64,000 bases of DNA, from NCBI RefSeq assembly GCF_029227915.1, contig NC_079881.1, positions 5,644,001-5,708,000 on the forward strand, read 5' to 3'. Below are positions 1 to 11,130 of this stretch, in pieces. Under the pieces are notes generated by a model. The model saw only the letters and a program-made list of their open reading frames with translations, did not search any database and was not told where the DNA came from. Numbering within the stretch: the first letter of the stretch is position 1; every line of letters starts with the position of its first letter. The translations under genes and the position numbers were made by a program. This DNA comes from Hydractinia symbiolongicarpus. Lineage: Eukaryota; Cnidaria; Hydrozoa; Anthoathecata; Hydractiniidae.

Positions 1-245
1 TATTCGTCTCTCCGCCATTTTCAATTTGATATAACTTAATAGCCAGTTCGTCTTTCTTCTTAAATCTAAAGTGGAAAAACGTACTTAATTAAAAAAAATA
101 AAGGCTTTCGCAGTGAAAAGTAATTTAAAGTATATATATACAGAATTTGTTGCACCAATGCAGGGGAATTAACCATAAATGTCGCAATGTAAAAAATTTT
201 ATGTTGCAAATCAATCAATGTCCCAAAAACAACAACACCAACAAT

Positions 246-281
<36 letters not shown>

Positions 282-1304
282 ACGAACAGAAGCAACATTG
301 ATTTAACCTAAGATGACACCATTAACAAAAATCGCAGCTTACAATTATGATCACAAATTTTGTAGTACACAAAGTGGATGAAAACAAGCAAGCAGGAAAA
401 AAAGAAGCAAGCAGACAAACTAATAGTGAAATCGCCTTAATGTTAGATATCTACCTGCAAGCACGTTCATCATAATGTAAAAATTAGTATTTTCTTATAT
501 GGAGTAGATTTGCTAATTAAGTATTGTGTTTCTCAGTGTTTATTTGTTCTGGATAAAGGTGTTGATGGAAAAGATACAAATGCTTAAACGCAGTTGATTA
601 ATGATAAGGAAACAGGTTGCAAGGGTTGTTTGTTAACATTGGTGAAAGTTGTAGTTAATGCCAATTCATTTCGAGCGATGTAGATAATCTTGTTAAATGT
701 AGTACTACAAGGCTAGTTAGATAAGGCGAACCTAACGTTGATGGCACTCGCATACCGAAGATCTCCATTTAGTAACTGTGACATGACTGATATTTTTAGT
801 ATTTTTTTGTATTAACTTTTGATTTCTGCTGTTGAGAATAGTATTATTACTTGGACATGTTCTTCAAATAGCAAAATCAGCATGTCGTTTTAGGAACTTA
901 TCAATACATTTAAAGGTGATTTTAAAATGAGCAATGCATTAAAGACAAACGCATAATATGCTAATATCATCTCTATCTAGATTATTGACGCTACTGCGTC
1001 TTAAAATGTAAATTATTTCTAAAACAATTTTAAGGTACCTTTTATTTCTTGTTTTCCTGCTTTTTTTTCAAGCTTTCGATTTTCCATGCATCCAAATAAT
1101 CTTCGGCGATGGCAACGTCTAGCTGTAAAACCTAAACGTTTTAAGTGTTAAAATTTAAATTCAAAAAATATTAAAACATTGAATCTTATACCAGTGACAT
1201 TAGAGTCCAGGCAGGCCTCGTCTAGAATAATTTGATTCAAATACTTTTTAATTACCTTGAAAACACACCAGCACTATTACCAAAAGAGCAAGTACTTTCT
1301 TCAT
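1..1304 (-). CDS. Small secreted cationic two-cysteine peptide, copy A (partial at window edge)
   Basis: Three exons on the minus strand: 1304-1256 (signal exon, MKKVLALLVIVLVCFQ), 1131-1039 and 65 to beyond base 1. All splice junctions are GT/AG and phase 1. Exon 2 reads GFTARRCHRRRLFGC followed by a charged stretch. Exon 3 has TNWLLSYIKLKM and runs off the window, so the stop is not seen. The signal peptide is probably cut after FTA, releasing a peptide that begins RRC. The two cysteines, seven residues apart, would form a small disulfide loop packed with Arg/His, followed by a charged and then an amphipathic helix-like tail. I do not recognise the family. An antimicrobial or signalling peptide is plausible but inferred. 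The gene is real by five-fold paralogue conservation (copies B-F). A TATA box and an E-box module lie upstream. Confidence 0.85.
228..282. repeat. (CAA)n microsatellite
   Basis: An almost uninterrupted run of CAA/ACA triplets inside intron 2 of peptide gene A. No coding role is seen. Confidence 0.9.
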
Positions 1305-1390
1305 TTTAATGTTAATGAGGTGTACTAGTTGTAACGTGTAGTTTTTTTGTATGTCAGTTTTCAAATGGTAAAAATACTGCTAAGTTGTTC

Positions 1391-1399
1391 TTTTTTATA
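1391..1399 (-). promoter_or_regulatory. TATA box of peptide gene A
   Basis: The minus strand reads TATAAAAAA about 90 bases before the start codon. The position agrees with TATA boxes of copies B, D, E and F. Confidence 0.6.
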
Positions 1400-1550
1400 G
1401 GTGACGTTTATGAAACACTAAATATGCAGATTGTCTATGGAAACATTGAAATGTGCTGCTTCAGTGAATGATAGGTGTTTTCTATTCTCCTATTGCATCA
1501 TTGATATGATATTATTAAACAAATACTGAAAAATGTTGCTTTATATTTTT

Positions 1551-1594
1551 ACGTGGGTGTCTCGGAAGTATCACATTACAGTTGCCAGGTGTTC
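1551..1594 (-). promoter_or_regulatory. Conserved upstream module of gene A (paired E-boxes, ETS-like core)
   Basis: On the minus strand the module reads AACACCTGGCAACTG, then ATACTTCCG and CACCCACGT. CACCTG and CAACTG are two CANNTG E-boxes one base apart, and TTCC is an ETS-type core. The same order recurs upstream of gene E, and in part upstream of B, D and F. The conservation is visible; binding by bHLH or ETS factors is inferred. Confidence 0.5.
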
Positions 1595-1599
1595 ATAAC

Positions 1600-3185
1600 A
1601 ACATCACCAACAGGGTAATAATCTCTTTGATGTGATACTATGCTGCCATTTTAACAAGTACGTCTTTATCGCTAACTCAGTCGGAAACATAAGGAGCACA
1701 TTGGCATTTTTTATTCGTCAACCACGACACGACACTTCTTTTCTAAATACTAAAAGCTTAGCATCCCTATTGACAGCTTTTTCGATATAAGGGTGTTTTT
1801 AAATATATATATTTGGGGACAAGGGATCATTGTATGGATAATCATGCATAGTTTTATTAGTACAAAAATAAAAGAGTCAAAAACATATTGGTCTATTAGT
1901 TTAGAGTTTCATGTGAACTTATTTTAATAAAATTTAACAATAATGTTTTAATCTAAAATGTTTTTGGTACTGTTGAGTCTTCTCCTATTATTACCTTATA
2001 TTATACGGCTGTTAATTGAGTTAAAATATGAGTTTTCGTTTATTAGTTATGGTTTTAATAGAAAGGAATGTTGACATGGAAACAATGATTATTTTTAATT
2101 TTTGTTTTGTTTTTGTCTCATCAGGCAGTGCATTGAAATCCATTGATATATGTATGTGCCTGCTATAATAAAAATCCAATCCTGTGTGTCACATTGCTTT
2201 GGAGGTTTTGTTTATTTGTTTTTTAACGCACCCATAACGACACGGAAGTTATACAAACATGCTTTTTTGTGTACTAGGTCAGGACAGTAAAATATTCAGA
2301 TATTTATTCATGTCCAGAAAACATCTCGAAAATTATTTGGTTTGAACTTTATAAATTTTAAGATTTTTACTTAGCTTTAGGATAGTCAAAATGTTTTTCA
2401 TGATGTCACACCTGTTGTCATTGTGACACATTGGGTATCCCTTTTTCTACTGTTGATGTTCCATCATTTTATCCTACTTAAACTGGATGATGTCATCGAC
2501 GTACTTAATCCCAGTTGTTTTCAAGTGAGCAAACAATCATTTGTGCGAAGTTTTATGAAAGTAATATTCCTCCTTAACTACTTTTGGTAGGGAGTAAGTA
2601 TGCCTTTTTAGCCCCCTTTCTCAACACTCCTGACTTTTATCTTTTAGTTTATAAAAGTCACCAATCACTATATGTTGTGATTCTTGCAATGTGGCAATCT
2701 AATCCCTGCAACATGTAAATAAAAACATTAGTGATCAAGAGTAATATAATGTTTTTTTATTTTGATCTGTCAAAGAGAAATTTGTTCATTTTTAAGTAGC
2801 ATACGCAACGCCCGTTCAATTAACGTGAGATTGTACTTGTAAAAACTTGTCCTGTGTATTTATGTCTAATTTGACTCTTCGATTATTACTTCAATTATTA
2901 CTTCGATTATTACAATTTATTGTTAATAGTACTGAGCAAAATGCGATCATTAGTTCATTATTCATTATTCAAACTGCATATATATAGTTCATTGTTAAAA
3001 GTATGTGTCTCTTTGATTGTGTGACTCAAATGTTTTGTTGGTTCATTTTATTAGAACTCGCCATATGCTATGAAAGTTATCTAAGTTTATCTTAATGATG
3101 TCATTTCGTTTTTAACGTGATCTATTCATAGGCAAGATGTTTAGAAAATCTTTACGTATCTAGTTAACGTATCCACCCTCCGGAA
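1600..3185. other. Intergenic; left arm of segmental duplication
   Basis: No gene is supported. Patches align with 19.3-21.6 kb (for example 2124-2170 with 20200-20246, and 2965-3100 with 21450-21580), so this is the 5' flank of gene A duplicated with gene D. Confidence 0.55.
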
Positions 3186-3189
3186 AAAG

Positions 3190-3500
3190 GTGAGACTATA
3201 ATTAGTCTATGGCTTTTAAGTGAAGAATTTGCCTCTAGTGCGGAAGCTCTTGGGATTCAAACCCCGGCCGAGTCATGTCAGAGACTATGAAAGTGTACCT
3301 TCTGCTTAATGTTTGGCATGAAAATAAGATTGATGTCGTAGAGGGTTGTAGGTTGAGCGACTGTTGTGTTTTCACAGCTGCCAGAGCTCAAATGGGAACT
3401 TTAAATGCACTAAGACCAACTTCGCAGGACCTTTTTGATAATATTACCATTAGGAACTGAGGAGGCCATCCTGGCTAAATAATAATAGTGATAATAGAAG
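3190..3500 (+). mobile_element. tRNA-derived SINE-like element
   Basis: A pol III box B-like stretch (GGGATTCAAACCCCGG) at about 3251-3266 follows a box A-like TTAGTCTATGG. A SINE-type body comes next, and a tail of AATAAT-like repeats begins near 3476. The 61-residue open frame inside is not a gene. It sits inside the duplicated block but has no counterpart near 21.6 kb, so it probably arrived after the duplication. Confidence 0.6.
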
Positions 3501-4600
3501 CCAACTCGAATGCGTTCATACTTCAAGTTCTATTTATAATTTTATTTTCTAAGACGTACTTTCCCAAAAAGATTTGATTTGGCTATGTATCGTTGGCTAT
3601 CGGCCAAACCGCCTGTTAGATAAGGTGATTTGAAAACATTAATTTATTTTATTTTTATAAGTAGCTATAGCTAACTAATGTTGGTGACTGTCACTAAAAA
3701 GCTGCTGGAATTTTTTAGTTATAACTAGCTAACTGGCTAGCTATTACTTGCTAGTCAAAGTGCAAGCAAAACAAGTCAGTTCCTTACGTGCAAACTCAGA
3801 ATCAGGAAAACTAGCTGATACCAGTTGTGGTGAAGAAAAGAATGATTAAGTGCAGTAAAGCAAGTCTACCTAAAATTCAGAATCCGCTGACGTGGAGTTG
3901 ACTTGCCGAAAACGTAGTGTACATACACTACGTTTTCGGAGGAGGGCAAGCTGGTGCGAATTTTCAGATAAGATTCACGCTTTTCGTCCAATAACTTCGG
4001 CACTTTTCTGTTGGAGCCAGAGCAGCTGACTTATTAGCTAGATTTGGAAGTATTTGAACCTTGCATGTATATGGCTGTATTATTATATTATACATATAAT
4101 TAAGCCGTGGTTTGTTTATATTTTAAATTTTCCACTCCCCCAGAAAGAAGCTGGGAAATTTTTGGACTATAGTATGATAATGTTAGCAGCACAAGGGCAT
4201 AAATTATTATTCTAATTTTTGTGATGAAACTAAAAGCAAATTATATATGAGCCCCTTGGTAAATATATATATTTTTTAATACGTATTTTTTAATTATTTG
4301 ACATTTTGCTTTTATTCAATTTTGGGTTAAATTTCAAAACAAAACGATGCCGTGCACGTTGTTGTTAGCCATTTTGAAATGAAAATCTTATTAAAAATTT
4401 TGACGTAATTCAAGTATAGGTTTTAACTGGCTGTTAAGTTAAAGCGCAAAGGTAGCTCGAACCAAGTAGAGTCCGTTCAACTTTTTTTTAATCGCCCCAG
4501 TGCATACAAGTGCGTGGTCATCAAAATTAATTCAATAATACGCATGCGTAAATCAAAAGTCACGACGCCTTTTACGTCCGGGCGCAAAATGCTACTGTAT
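3500..4600. other. Intergenic, no gene seen
   Basis: AT-rich sequence with the 3906-3939 inverted repeat. Nothing else can be supported. Confidence 0.5.
3906..3939. repeat. Perfect 16-bp inverted repeat
   Basis: Arms CCGAAAACGTAGTGTA and its exact complement are separated by two bases, which can form a hairpin or cruciform. No flanking element was recognised. Confidence 0.9.
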
Positions 4601-4715
4601 GGAAATTAGCCTTAATTCAGAATAAGTATACAGAAATTGATCGCAAAGCATACCATATCTAACGCTTTAACCAGCGCAAAATATTTCCAAATATAGTCTT
4701 CCTTGGGTCAAGTAT
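4600..4715 (-). pseudogene. Relic of the 5' end of a repeat-protein paralogue
   Basis: On the minus strand this stretch aligns with the promoter and first exon of the octapeptide-repeat gene at 6000-6140. It shares a TATAGTC-like segment, CCAGCGCAAA, then TCTAAC and CCAT around the start. From an ATG at 4656 it reads MVCFAINFCILILN and then a stop, where the intact gene reads MAYSAIILSLLVLT. It looks like a decayed second signal exon. The call rests on visual alignment of short stretches. Confidence 0.4.
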
Positions 4716-4744
4716 CTTATAAATCAGTAGGAGTTCTACTTCCA

Positions 4745-5045
4745 TTGTGATATGAATGCCAAACAAGCGATTTGTCCTTTAAGTAGTGTGAAAGCTGAGA
4801 ATTTGATCTCAGTTTCTTTGCACCAATCTTAGTAACTTGAAAATGTGTATAATGTGTATAAGTTCTTGTGATAGCTTAGAGGAAAGAAGAAAAAAGAAAC
4901 ATCTGAACAATTAACCTAGATATCGTGTAATGGTGAAAAGAGAAAGTAGGGTATTTCTTTGGCGATAACAGAACGCCAAACAAGTAATTTGTCTTTCAGG
5001 TAATGTGAACGCTGAGAATTCGGTCCCAGTTTTGCCGTACAGACT
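4745..5045. repeat. Imperfect tandem duplication, about 215-bp period
   Basis: 4753-4820 and 4972-5038 are clearly related. Both carry GCCAAACAAG, ATTTGTC, GTGTGAA or GTGAA, GCTGAGAATT and TCTCAGTTT or TCCCAGTTT. The function is unknown. Confidence 0.6.
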
Positions 5046-5199
5046 ATTAGAAGAAATTCCAGTATACTTATATTCCAATGTATGTGCAATGTTATTTCAA
5101 ATACAGTAAAGCCAGTTTGGATAATTTTTTACTAAGTCGCCTGTGAAAAAAGAGTGACGAAAAAAAATGATTTTATTAAATATACTTTACATCTTCATA

Positions 5200-6078
5200 C
5201 TAGGCATTTATACATGAACTGTAAATCTGTTTTCCTTTCAGAAAAATCTGAATTTTATGTTCACAGAGAGAGTTGCCACTCTTCAAGCGTTGGGCGTCTC
5301 CACTCTTCAAGCGTTGGGCGTCTCCACTCTTCAAGCGTTGGGCGTCTCCACTCTTCAAGCGTTGGGCGTCTCCACTCTTCAAGCGTTGGGCGTCTCCACT
5401 CTTCAAGCGTTGGGCGTCTCCACTCTTCAAGCGTTGGGCGTCTCCACTCTTCAAGCGTTGGGCGTCTCCACTCTTCAAGCGTTGGGCGTCTCCACTCTTC
5501 AAGCGTTGGGCGTCTCCACTCTTCAAGCGTTGGGCGTCTCCACTCTTCAAGCGTTGGGCGTCTCCACTCTTCAAGCGTTGGGCGTCTCCACTCTTCAAGC
5601 GTTGGGCGTCTCCACTCTTCAAGCGTTGGGCGTCTCCACTCTTCAAGCGTTGGGCGTCTCCACTCTTCAAGCGTTGGGCGTCTCCACTCTTCAAGCGTTG
5701 GGCGTCTCCACTCTTCAAGCGTTGGGCGTCTCCACTCTTCAAGCGTTGGGCGTCTCCACTCTTCAAGCGTTGGGCGTCTCCACTCTTCAAGCGTTGGGCG
5801 TCTCCACTCGTCAAGCGTTGGGCGTCTCCACTCGTCAAGCGTTGGGCGTCTTCATTGGTTAATTTCTGAACACCACTTAATAACTCATCTAAATAGGAGC
5901 ACATCTTTTTTACATAAAATTGTGAAATGTAAAATTTCACGATCAGTTAATTTTGAATTAGAAAATGCTTGAAAGAAATTAACGTATTAAGTAACATACC
6001 TAGTTGTCTCAGAGTGATGGGTGCAGCTGCTGTATAGGTGAGAACAAGTAGAGAAAGAATGATAGCAGAGTAGGCCAT
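5200..6078 (-). CDS. Secreted octapeptide-repeat protein (24 x DAQRL[K/T]SG)
   Basis: Two exons on the minus strand. Exon 1 (6078-6000) encodes a signal peptide and junction, MAYSAIILSLLVLTYTAAAP then ITLRQL, ending at a GTATG donor. Exon 2 (5888-5200) follows a TTTAG acceptor in matching phase 1 and reads DELLSGVQKLTNE, then 24 octapeptides (two DAQRLTSG, 22 DAQRLKSG), then a 24-residue tail with two cysteines. Total 255 residues. The signal peptide is probably cut near AAA-P. The repeats are hydrophilic, alternating acidic and basic, with no dibasic sites. I do not recognise the protein. The 24-bp period leaves several frames open on both strands, so the choice of frame rests on the signal exon and phase-matched splice sites. 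A TATA-like sequence lies at 6132-6141. Confidence 0.65.
5277..5852. repeat. 24-bp coding minisatellite, 24 copies
   Basis: Twenty-four head-to-tail units of 24 bp. Most are identical; the rightmost two carry a change that turns Lys to Thr on the minus-strand frame. The near-identity implies recent expansion or homogenisation. It encodes the octapeptides of the secreted repeat protein. Confidence 0.97.
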
Positions 6079-6131
6079 GTCTAACAAGATACCCAGCGCA
6101 AACAATCTGTGTATGTATTGCTGACAAAACG

Positions 6132-6141
6132 ATCATATATA
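6132..6141 (-). promoter_or_regulatory. TATA-like box of the repeat-protein gene
   Basis: The minus strand reads CTATATATGA about 55 bases before the start codon. Confidence 0.45.
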
Positions 6142-6780
6142 GTCCTTGCTGGTTATGAGCCACAAAAATGTTTTTAAATTAATGAAGAAAGTTGATGTTT
6201 GTAGTAGACAATTAACCAACTTTGTTCACATAAGGATTATTTATGTCACCCAAAGGGGGCAACTTGGGAAAATTATTTTTTTCAAATGCGTTAACATGTT
6301 TCAAGATGTGTATTTGATAGTAATCTTCTCTGGGATGGTGGGAAATCTCAAAAGTGTAAGGAAAAATTCAGCATTAGCATGTGCCATGTATTTACTAGCA
6401 ATTAGTGCAGAACTTTAATCTATAAAAGTTCACATTCTGGACAAGATTTATCAGCAGCAGAATGCATTCTGTCATTATGCGGTAATTTTATTCTGTGACG
6501 TTAGTGTTTGTGAAAATTACAAAAATAGTCGCACCTGCAAAAACTGTCATTTTTCGCCCGGCTGAAAGGGTTGTCTGTGTTTTTACTTTGCTGAATATGT
6601 CTTTGTGAACAATAAACTAATCCACACAAAAGAACCACAGCTTAACAGACTGTTGTTAAATTGTGCGAAGTAATAATATATTTAAACAGCAGTTTTGTAA
6701 AAATTACATTGCTGAGGATGGCACAAAAAGTAACAATAAGAAACCCAATAAATACCTTTAAACATAAATAAAACTACAAT
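6142..6780. other. Intergenic, no gene seen
   Basis: Upstream flank of the repeat-protein gene. A 90-codon plus-strand frame at 6146-6418 has no recognisable features and is treated as chance. Confidence 0.4.
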
Positions 6781-7170
6781 TTCCCATAAAATGTATTGAG
6801 ACAAGGCGGCAAATTTCGGAGTTGTTCACACAAGTAATAATATAGGCCATTTCTTTACTAGACTCACGCAATTTCAAATTTTTAATGTTCACAACGGACT
6901 TTAGTTAATTGGTTAGATTCAAACTCTCAAAATGAGATAATTGGCGCTGACGTCAGCATGGCCAGCTTTGCCAAACTGTGAAGCATTTGCATGTACTTGC
7001 GTGGATCATTCCGTAAAGTGGTCAACACAATCTAAACGTTGCTTTACTAACCGACGCAACTCAAAGATTAGCACTTCCTAGACCGACTGGATGGGGAGAA
7101 ATCACGAATTGAAGCTTTTGCTACTTTGGAAAATGTCCCAAAAAGTGTTAATGTCTCAAAAGTTTGGTAA
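6780..7170 (+). repeat. Dispersed repeat family R, copy 1
   Basis: Aligns by eye with 30535-31240 in the same orientation and with 11130-11470 and 34040-34390 inverted. Shared landmarks are TATTGAGAC..GGC, TTGGTTAGAT, GCTGACGTCAGCATGGCCA (or close), AACGTTGCTTA, GGCACTTCC and GGAAAATGTCC. Probably a non-autonomous transposon; no coding part is seen. Confidence 0.5.
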
Positions 7171-9500
7171 GGGAAGGGAGGTTGTAAAGAACTGCCTAAG
7201 CTTTGCAGCCCACAATCTACCTTTGTAACTAAAATCATAAAACGATATTTGACACGATATTTGTGACTTTTGCAGAAAAATGTTATGCGCGCGAATTACG
7301 TATGCACGAAAATCTAATTTCAGGACTGTACGACGGGTAAACCCGTGGCATTTTGTTGCCCCGCTAGCATCTGGTATCCTTAGATTTTGGATAGAAAACA
7401 TTTGTAGCGTATTGTTGACAAAAAAAATGCTCAAATGAAAATAAAAAAAAGCAATTTCAGGGTAAATATAGTACTCCTTTTAAACAAGATCAAAACGATA
7501 TATATTTTTTAATAAATCTTGTTATTGTTATACGTTTGTTATAAGGAACTAGTATATAAAAAATCTTAGGCTCAATTTGATCAAATTTTAAGAAATTGAG
7601 AATCTTTAGCAGACTAAGAAACTTATACATACAATAGAAGGGAACATATAAAATAACAAAGTTTTTATGCAAAATAAATTAATAAACTCTGAAAAGTTAA
7701 AGAATCTCAGTCCCATATATGTTACGCTTATTGTGATAAATCCAGAAATTATACATATTAACCTGTTATTATCAATAAAAGCAGTAGCCCTAACCCATAT
7801 CCTTGTACATAATACCTGGAAGAATATGCATAATTTCCAATTGATTATATTCTCCTTAACAAATACACATAAAATCACAAAAAGGTCATACTTTTTAAGG
7901 AAACCTAAGGGGTCAAATAAGAAAAACCAGTAACTTTTATAGCAAGAATACCGATAGCTTCCAATTAACACCACATCACATGTCAATGTTGAGATAAGGG
8001 TTAAGGGGTTTTGTTGAAGTCAAACAGAGATAAAAAAGTGGGATTATCTGTGTTTTTCACATGGTATAAAAAATTATTCAGAGTTAAATGAAATAGCTTG
8101 AAACCTATAATGGTAAGAAAAACGAATTTAAATTTTTAGTATTTATTTATTCTTTTTCAATTGACTTAGATTCATCAAAGCTTAATTTAATTAATGTATA
8201 ATTCACGATGGACAATTAGCTTCATTTCTATCCCGTACATATGCACAGACAAAGAGTTTGATTAGTAATTTATACAAAAAACGGTAAACATGTGAGATAT
8301 GTGGCTATGGCAAATATGCATATTGGCATTCGAAATGTTTCAGAATTGTTGGATCAATTGGTATATACACCTAGTCTTTCGTGACACAACTCTCAATATA
8401 TTAGCTACTAATTGGTGAATTAATAATAACAACCTTGGCAGAGAAACGATGATAAAGAGGAACGTAACTTTCACAAACACAAAAAAGCAGTTGGTGAAGC
8501 TGCAATGGATATGCCCTAATTTCTTCCCATACAAACCCCTTTTTCGGTTGCATGGCGTTCACTCCTGCAGAATTCACAGATGCAACTCAAAAATAAAACA
8601 CTGTCTGGAAAATGAAATTCAGGATAGCCTTTTCAGTTTGCATTGGAAGCGCTTATAATTTTATTTTTAAACAGACGGGTTGCTGGACAACACAAAACGC
8701 AATAACTGGTTTAGGAGATTCCATTTAAAAAACAAAATGCCAAAACTGAGTGGACGAACGACCACGCAATAGGATAGCTCTACTTACAAGGTGAAAGCTG
8801 CTTGTCTGTAAAATATTTTATTTACTCAGAAGTGAATAATTATTTAGGACATAAAAACATGCTCATACCTGCTGATAACATATTTCTCAACTTTTCAGCA
8901 GGCAATTAATTTCTAAAGATCATTTATCATAAAATATTTTCCATATGCAAAGTTATACTACATGGATTATTCAACACATCTCTGTTGCTTGTGCAATCGC
9001 TAACTGAATAAATTATGCTTAATCTTTACCCATCAATGTAACGCGGTAAAACTAATACAAACAGTTTTTGCGAGGGACAGCTACTCGGAAAATCTTTTAA
9101 ACGTAAAGTCTATTCGTTTTTTGGACCTTAAAATGGAATAGCTGAGAACTCAGAACAAAACGAAACAATGTTGACATTTTAATTATTATTTAAATTTTCC
9201 TGCAAAAAAAACATGAAAAACATGGGAAATTTCTTTCAAACTGAGATTCCTAGTTTTTTTTAAAAATAGTGTATTGTACTCCTGATCCCGAACCTAATCC
9301 TAAGTCCTCGTTTCCGCTGCAGGGATGTATTAACAGAATTATAAATCTTCGTCTATGCTTATTCTAATACATGCCTATCACATTGACAAAAATAAATACG
9401 GAAAATGTTCCGGTGTCCAAAGATACACACACTTTTTTTTCCAAAAATATAGTTGTCAACGTATTGCGTCATTGGCATGACATAAAAGCAATTCTTGTCC
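7170..9500. other. Intergenic; part of duplicated block
   Basis: No gene is supported. 8200-8600 is visibly related to 22270-22600 (TATGCRCAAA, then GGTAAAC or GGTGAATAA, then GATATGY), as expected for the duplicated upstream region of genes B and E. Confidence 0.45.
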
Positions 9501-9521
9501 GAAAAATTTTTCTTCTCATTA

Positions 9522-9567
9522 CCAACACCTAACAACTGTCATTAAATATATCCACTACGCCCACACA
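9522..9567 (+). promoter_or_regulatory. Conserved upstream module of gene B
   Basis: ACCAACACCTAACAACTGTC followed by a TCCACTACGCCCACAC stretch. One E-box (CAACTG) is intact; the partner is CACCTA where other copies have CACCTG. Confidence 0.45.
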
Positions 9568-9727
9568 ACAATAATAACATTTTACCCCTTGTGAAAGTAA
9601 AATCTTTACGAGTTATTTATATTCAATGGAACAATTGGTAACCTTTTCTAACCCAGCGCATAAACATGCTTTCACGTTTCCATAGGTCAGTTTACATACA
9701 TACTGTCTTACTCGCATTTTTATCAGA

Positions 9728-9736
9728 TATAAAAAG
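9728..9736 (+). promoter_or_regulatory. TATA box of peptide gene B
   Basis: GATATAAAAAGGAGA lies about 100 bases before the ATG. The same sequence occurs before gene E. Confidence 0.65.
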
Positions 9737-9831
9737 GAGAAGCAACAAATAATTTTTATCATTTAAATTTTAAGTGAACATAAAAACTTATCTTATAAAG
9801 TTAACTTAAAAAGTTATCAGAAAAGAAAGTC

Positions 9832-10386
9832 ATGAAAATTGGAATAAACAAACTTTTTGTTCTTTTTGTACTGCTGGTTGCATGTTCTCCAGGTATCATT
9901 GATCGTTTATTTGCATGCTGATTTTCCCAAAGCAGAGAGACAAATGTTTAACTAATTGCCATCCGTCGAGTGCACGCGTTTTAGCAATCAAGTAATACTA
10001 AATCAATTAGAAGTTGTTCATTGTTTCAAGAAGCAAACTGTTAGTAATGGTCATCTTTGCTATTGATTTTTAGATGTTGCAGGTAGACGCTGCTATCGTA
10101 GAAGAATATTTGGATGCGTCGATTATCGAAAGTTAGAAGTAGAAGCAGAAAAACAAGAAGTAAAAGGTAAGAATTCCGTAAAGTTTGAGGTTGATCAATG
10201 TTAAAACATGCTAAATTATCTACTATGATATCTTTCCCTTTTTCTAAATGCGCGTCGTTTTATTTTTTGGTTTTAGATATCAGAAAAGTCAAAAGTTGGT
10301 TATTGACTTATATTAGAATAAAAATGGAGGAAAAACGAAGAATGGCGTACACAAAGCAAGCAGTTCCGGTTAATAAAACAAAATAA
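9832..10386 (+). CDS. Small secreted cationic two-cysteine peptide, copy B
   Basis: Exons 9832-9892, 10074-10166 and 10277-10386, joined by phase-1 GT/AG introns of 181 and 110 bases, give 87 residues. Exon 1 is the signal exon MKIGINKLFVLFVLLVACSP. Exon 2 gives DVAGRRCYRRRIFGCVDYRK and a Glu/Lys-rich stretch. Exon 3 gives DIRKVKSWLLTYIRIKM and a basic tail. Cleavage after VAG would release a peptide starting RRC. Four extra residues lengthen the signal exon compared with A, C, D and E. A poly(A)-type AATAAA overlaps the stop. It is the closest paralogue of E in sequence, promoter and 3' flank. The function is unknown; an antimicrobial-like or signalling role is inferred only from charge and the disulfide loop. 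Confidence 0.88.
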
Positions 10387-10399
10387 AGAAATATTTTAA

Positions 10400-11130
10400 T
10401 TTTAACCATCATTTTATAGCTAATGATCTATGTCATGAATGTTAAAAATTACAGGAATATATTTTCTACACATTACATTTGCTTGATCTTACTCTTTAAA
10501 TAGGCTTTTGAAAAATAAATCACTGAATTCTAAGACATATTTGCGAACTAGCAAATCTTTTCATGGCTCTCATGTATTTTGTCTGTCTTTGTGTCTCAAA
10601 AAAGACAACTGGCAACATTTATTTGCTTGTGAGTTAGAATTATTTAAAACATTCTTTACAATTTTCTGAACCTCGTAAAACATTCTATTTTTGTGGCTTT
10701 TTTATGACTACATCTGGAAATGTGAAAACTCTTTATTTTTGTTCAATATTCTTTGCATCCAAATAACTGCGTCTCGTTGTACATTCTAAATTAATCTTTA
10801 ATGATGTATTAAAATTTATATATGTATTCTAATATAAACATCCAAATAACTATCAGAAAAAAAAGGCTTTTAATGGAAACCGCTGTTCAAATAGATAGAA
10901 AATCAGAGAGAGATTTTTGTGTTGTATGCAATACAGATTTTAGTTATAAATAAAACCCCAGCTATATTTTAATATGCAAATGATTTTTTAATTGATAGAG
11001 TGTTCAGCTAAATGAAGATTAGCACAGCCGAACTTTGTGCAGACGTAAACATAGAAAGTTTATAGTGACATAGTAACCTTTGTAACAAGAAGAACCGTAT
11101 CACTTAATAAAACGCCGTACAAAAATAATA
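10400..11130. other. 3' flank of gene B, no gene
   Basis: 10390-10620 aligns with the flank after gene E (23870-24090). 10990-11100 matches 27730-27840 in reverse, which is the 3' flank of gene F, so these copies share downstream sequence as well as exons. Confidence 0.5.
10735..10785 (-). pseudogene. Decayed exon-2 copy of the peptide family
   Basis: On the minus strand, ATGTACAACGAGACG then TTATTTGGATGC matches exon 2 of the family, but about a dozen bases encoding the first Cys and Arg run are missing, and a stop follows in the LFGCKEY frame. A TTTAG acceptor-like sequence precedes it. No matching signal or tail exon was found. Confidence 0.5.

Noticed and set aside
228-282. CRISPR or other spaced repeat array
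   Set aside because: It is a plain CAA microsatellite in an intron of an animal genome; no spacers.
3275-3460. 61-codon plus-strand frame
   Set aside because: Falls inside a tRNA-derived SINE body.
5154-5972. Plus-strand open frames (HSSSVGRL, TLQALGVS and PLFKRWAS repeats) over the minisatellite
   Set aside because: A 24-bp unit without stops is open in several frames. None of the plus-strand frames joins a signal exon, whereas the minus-strand frame does with matching splice phase.
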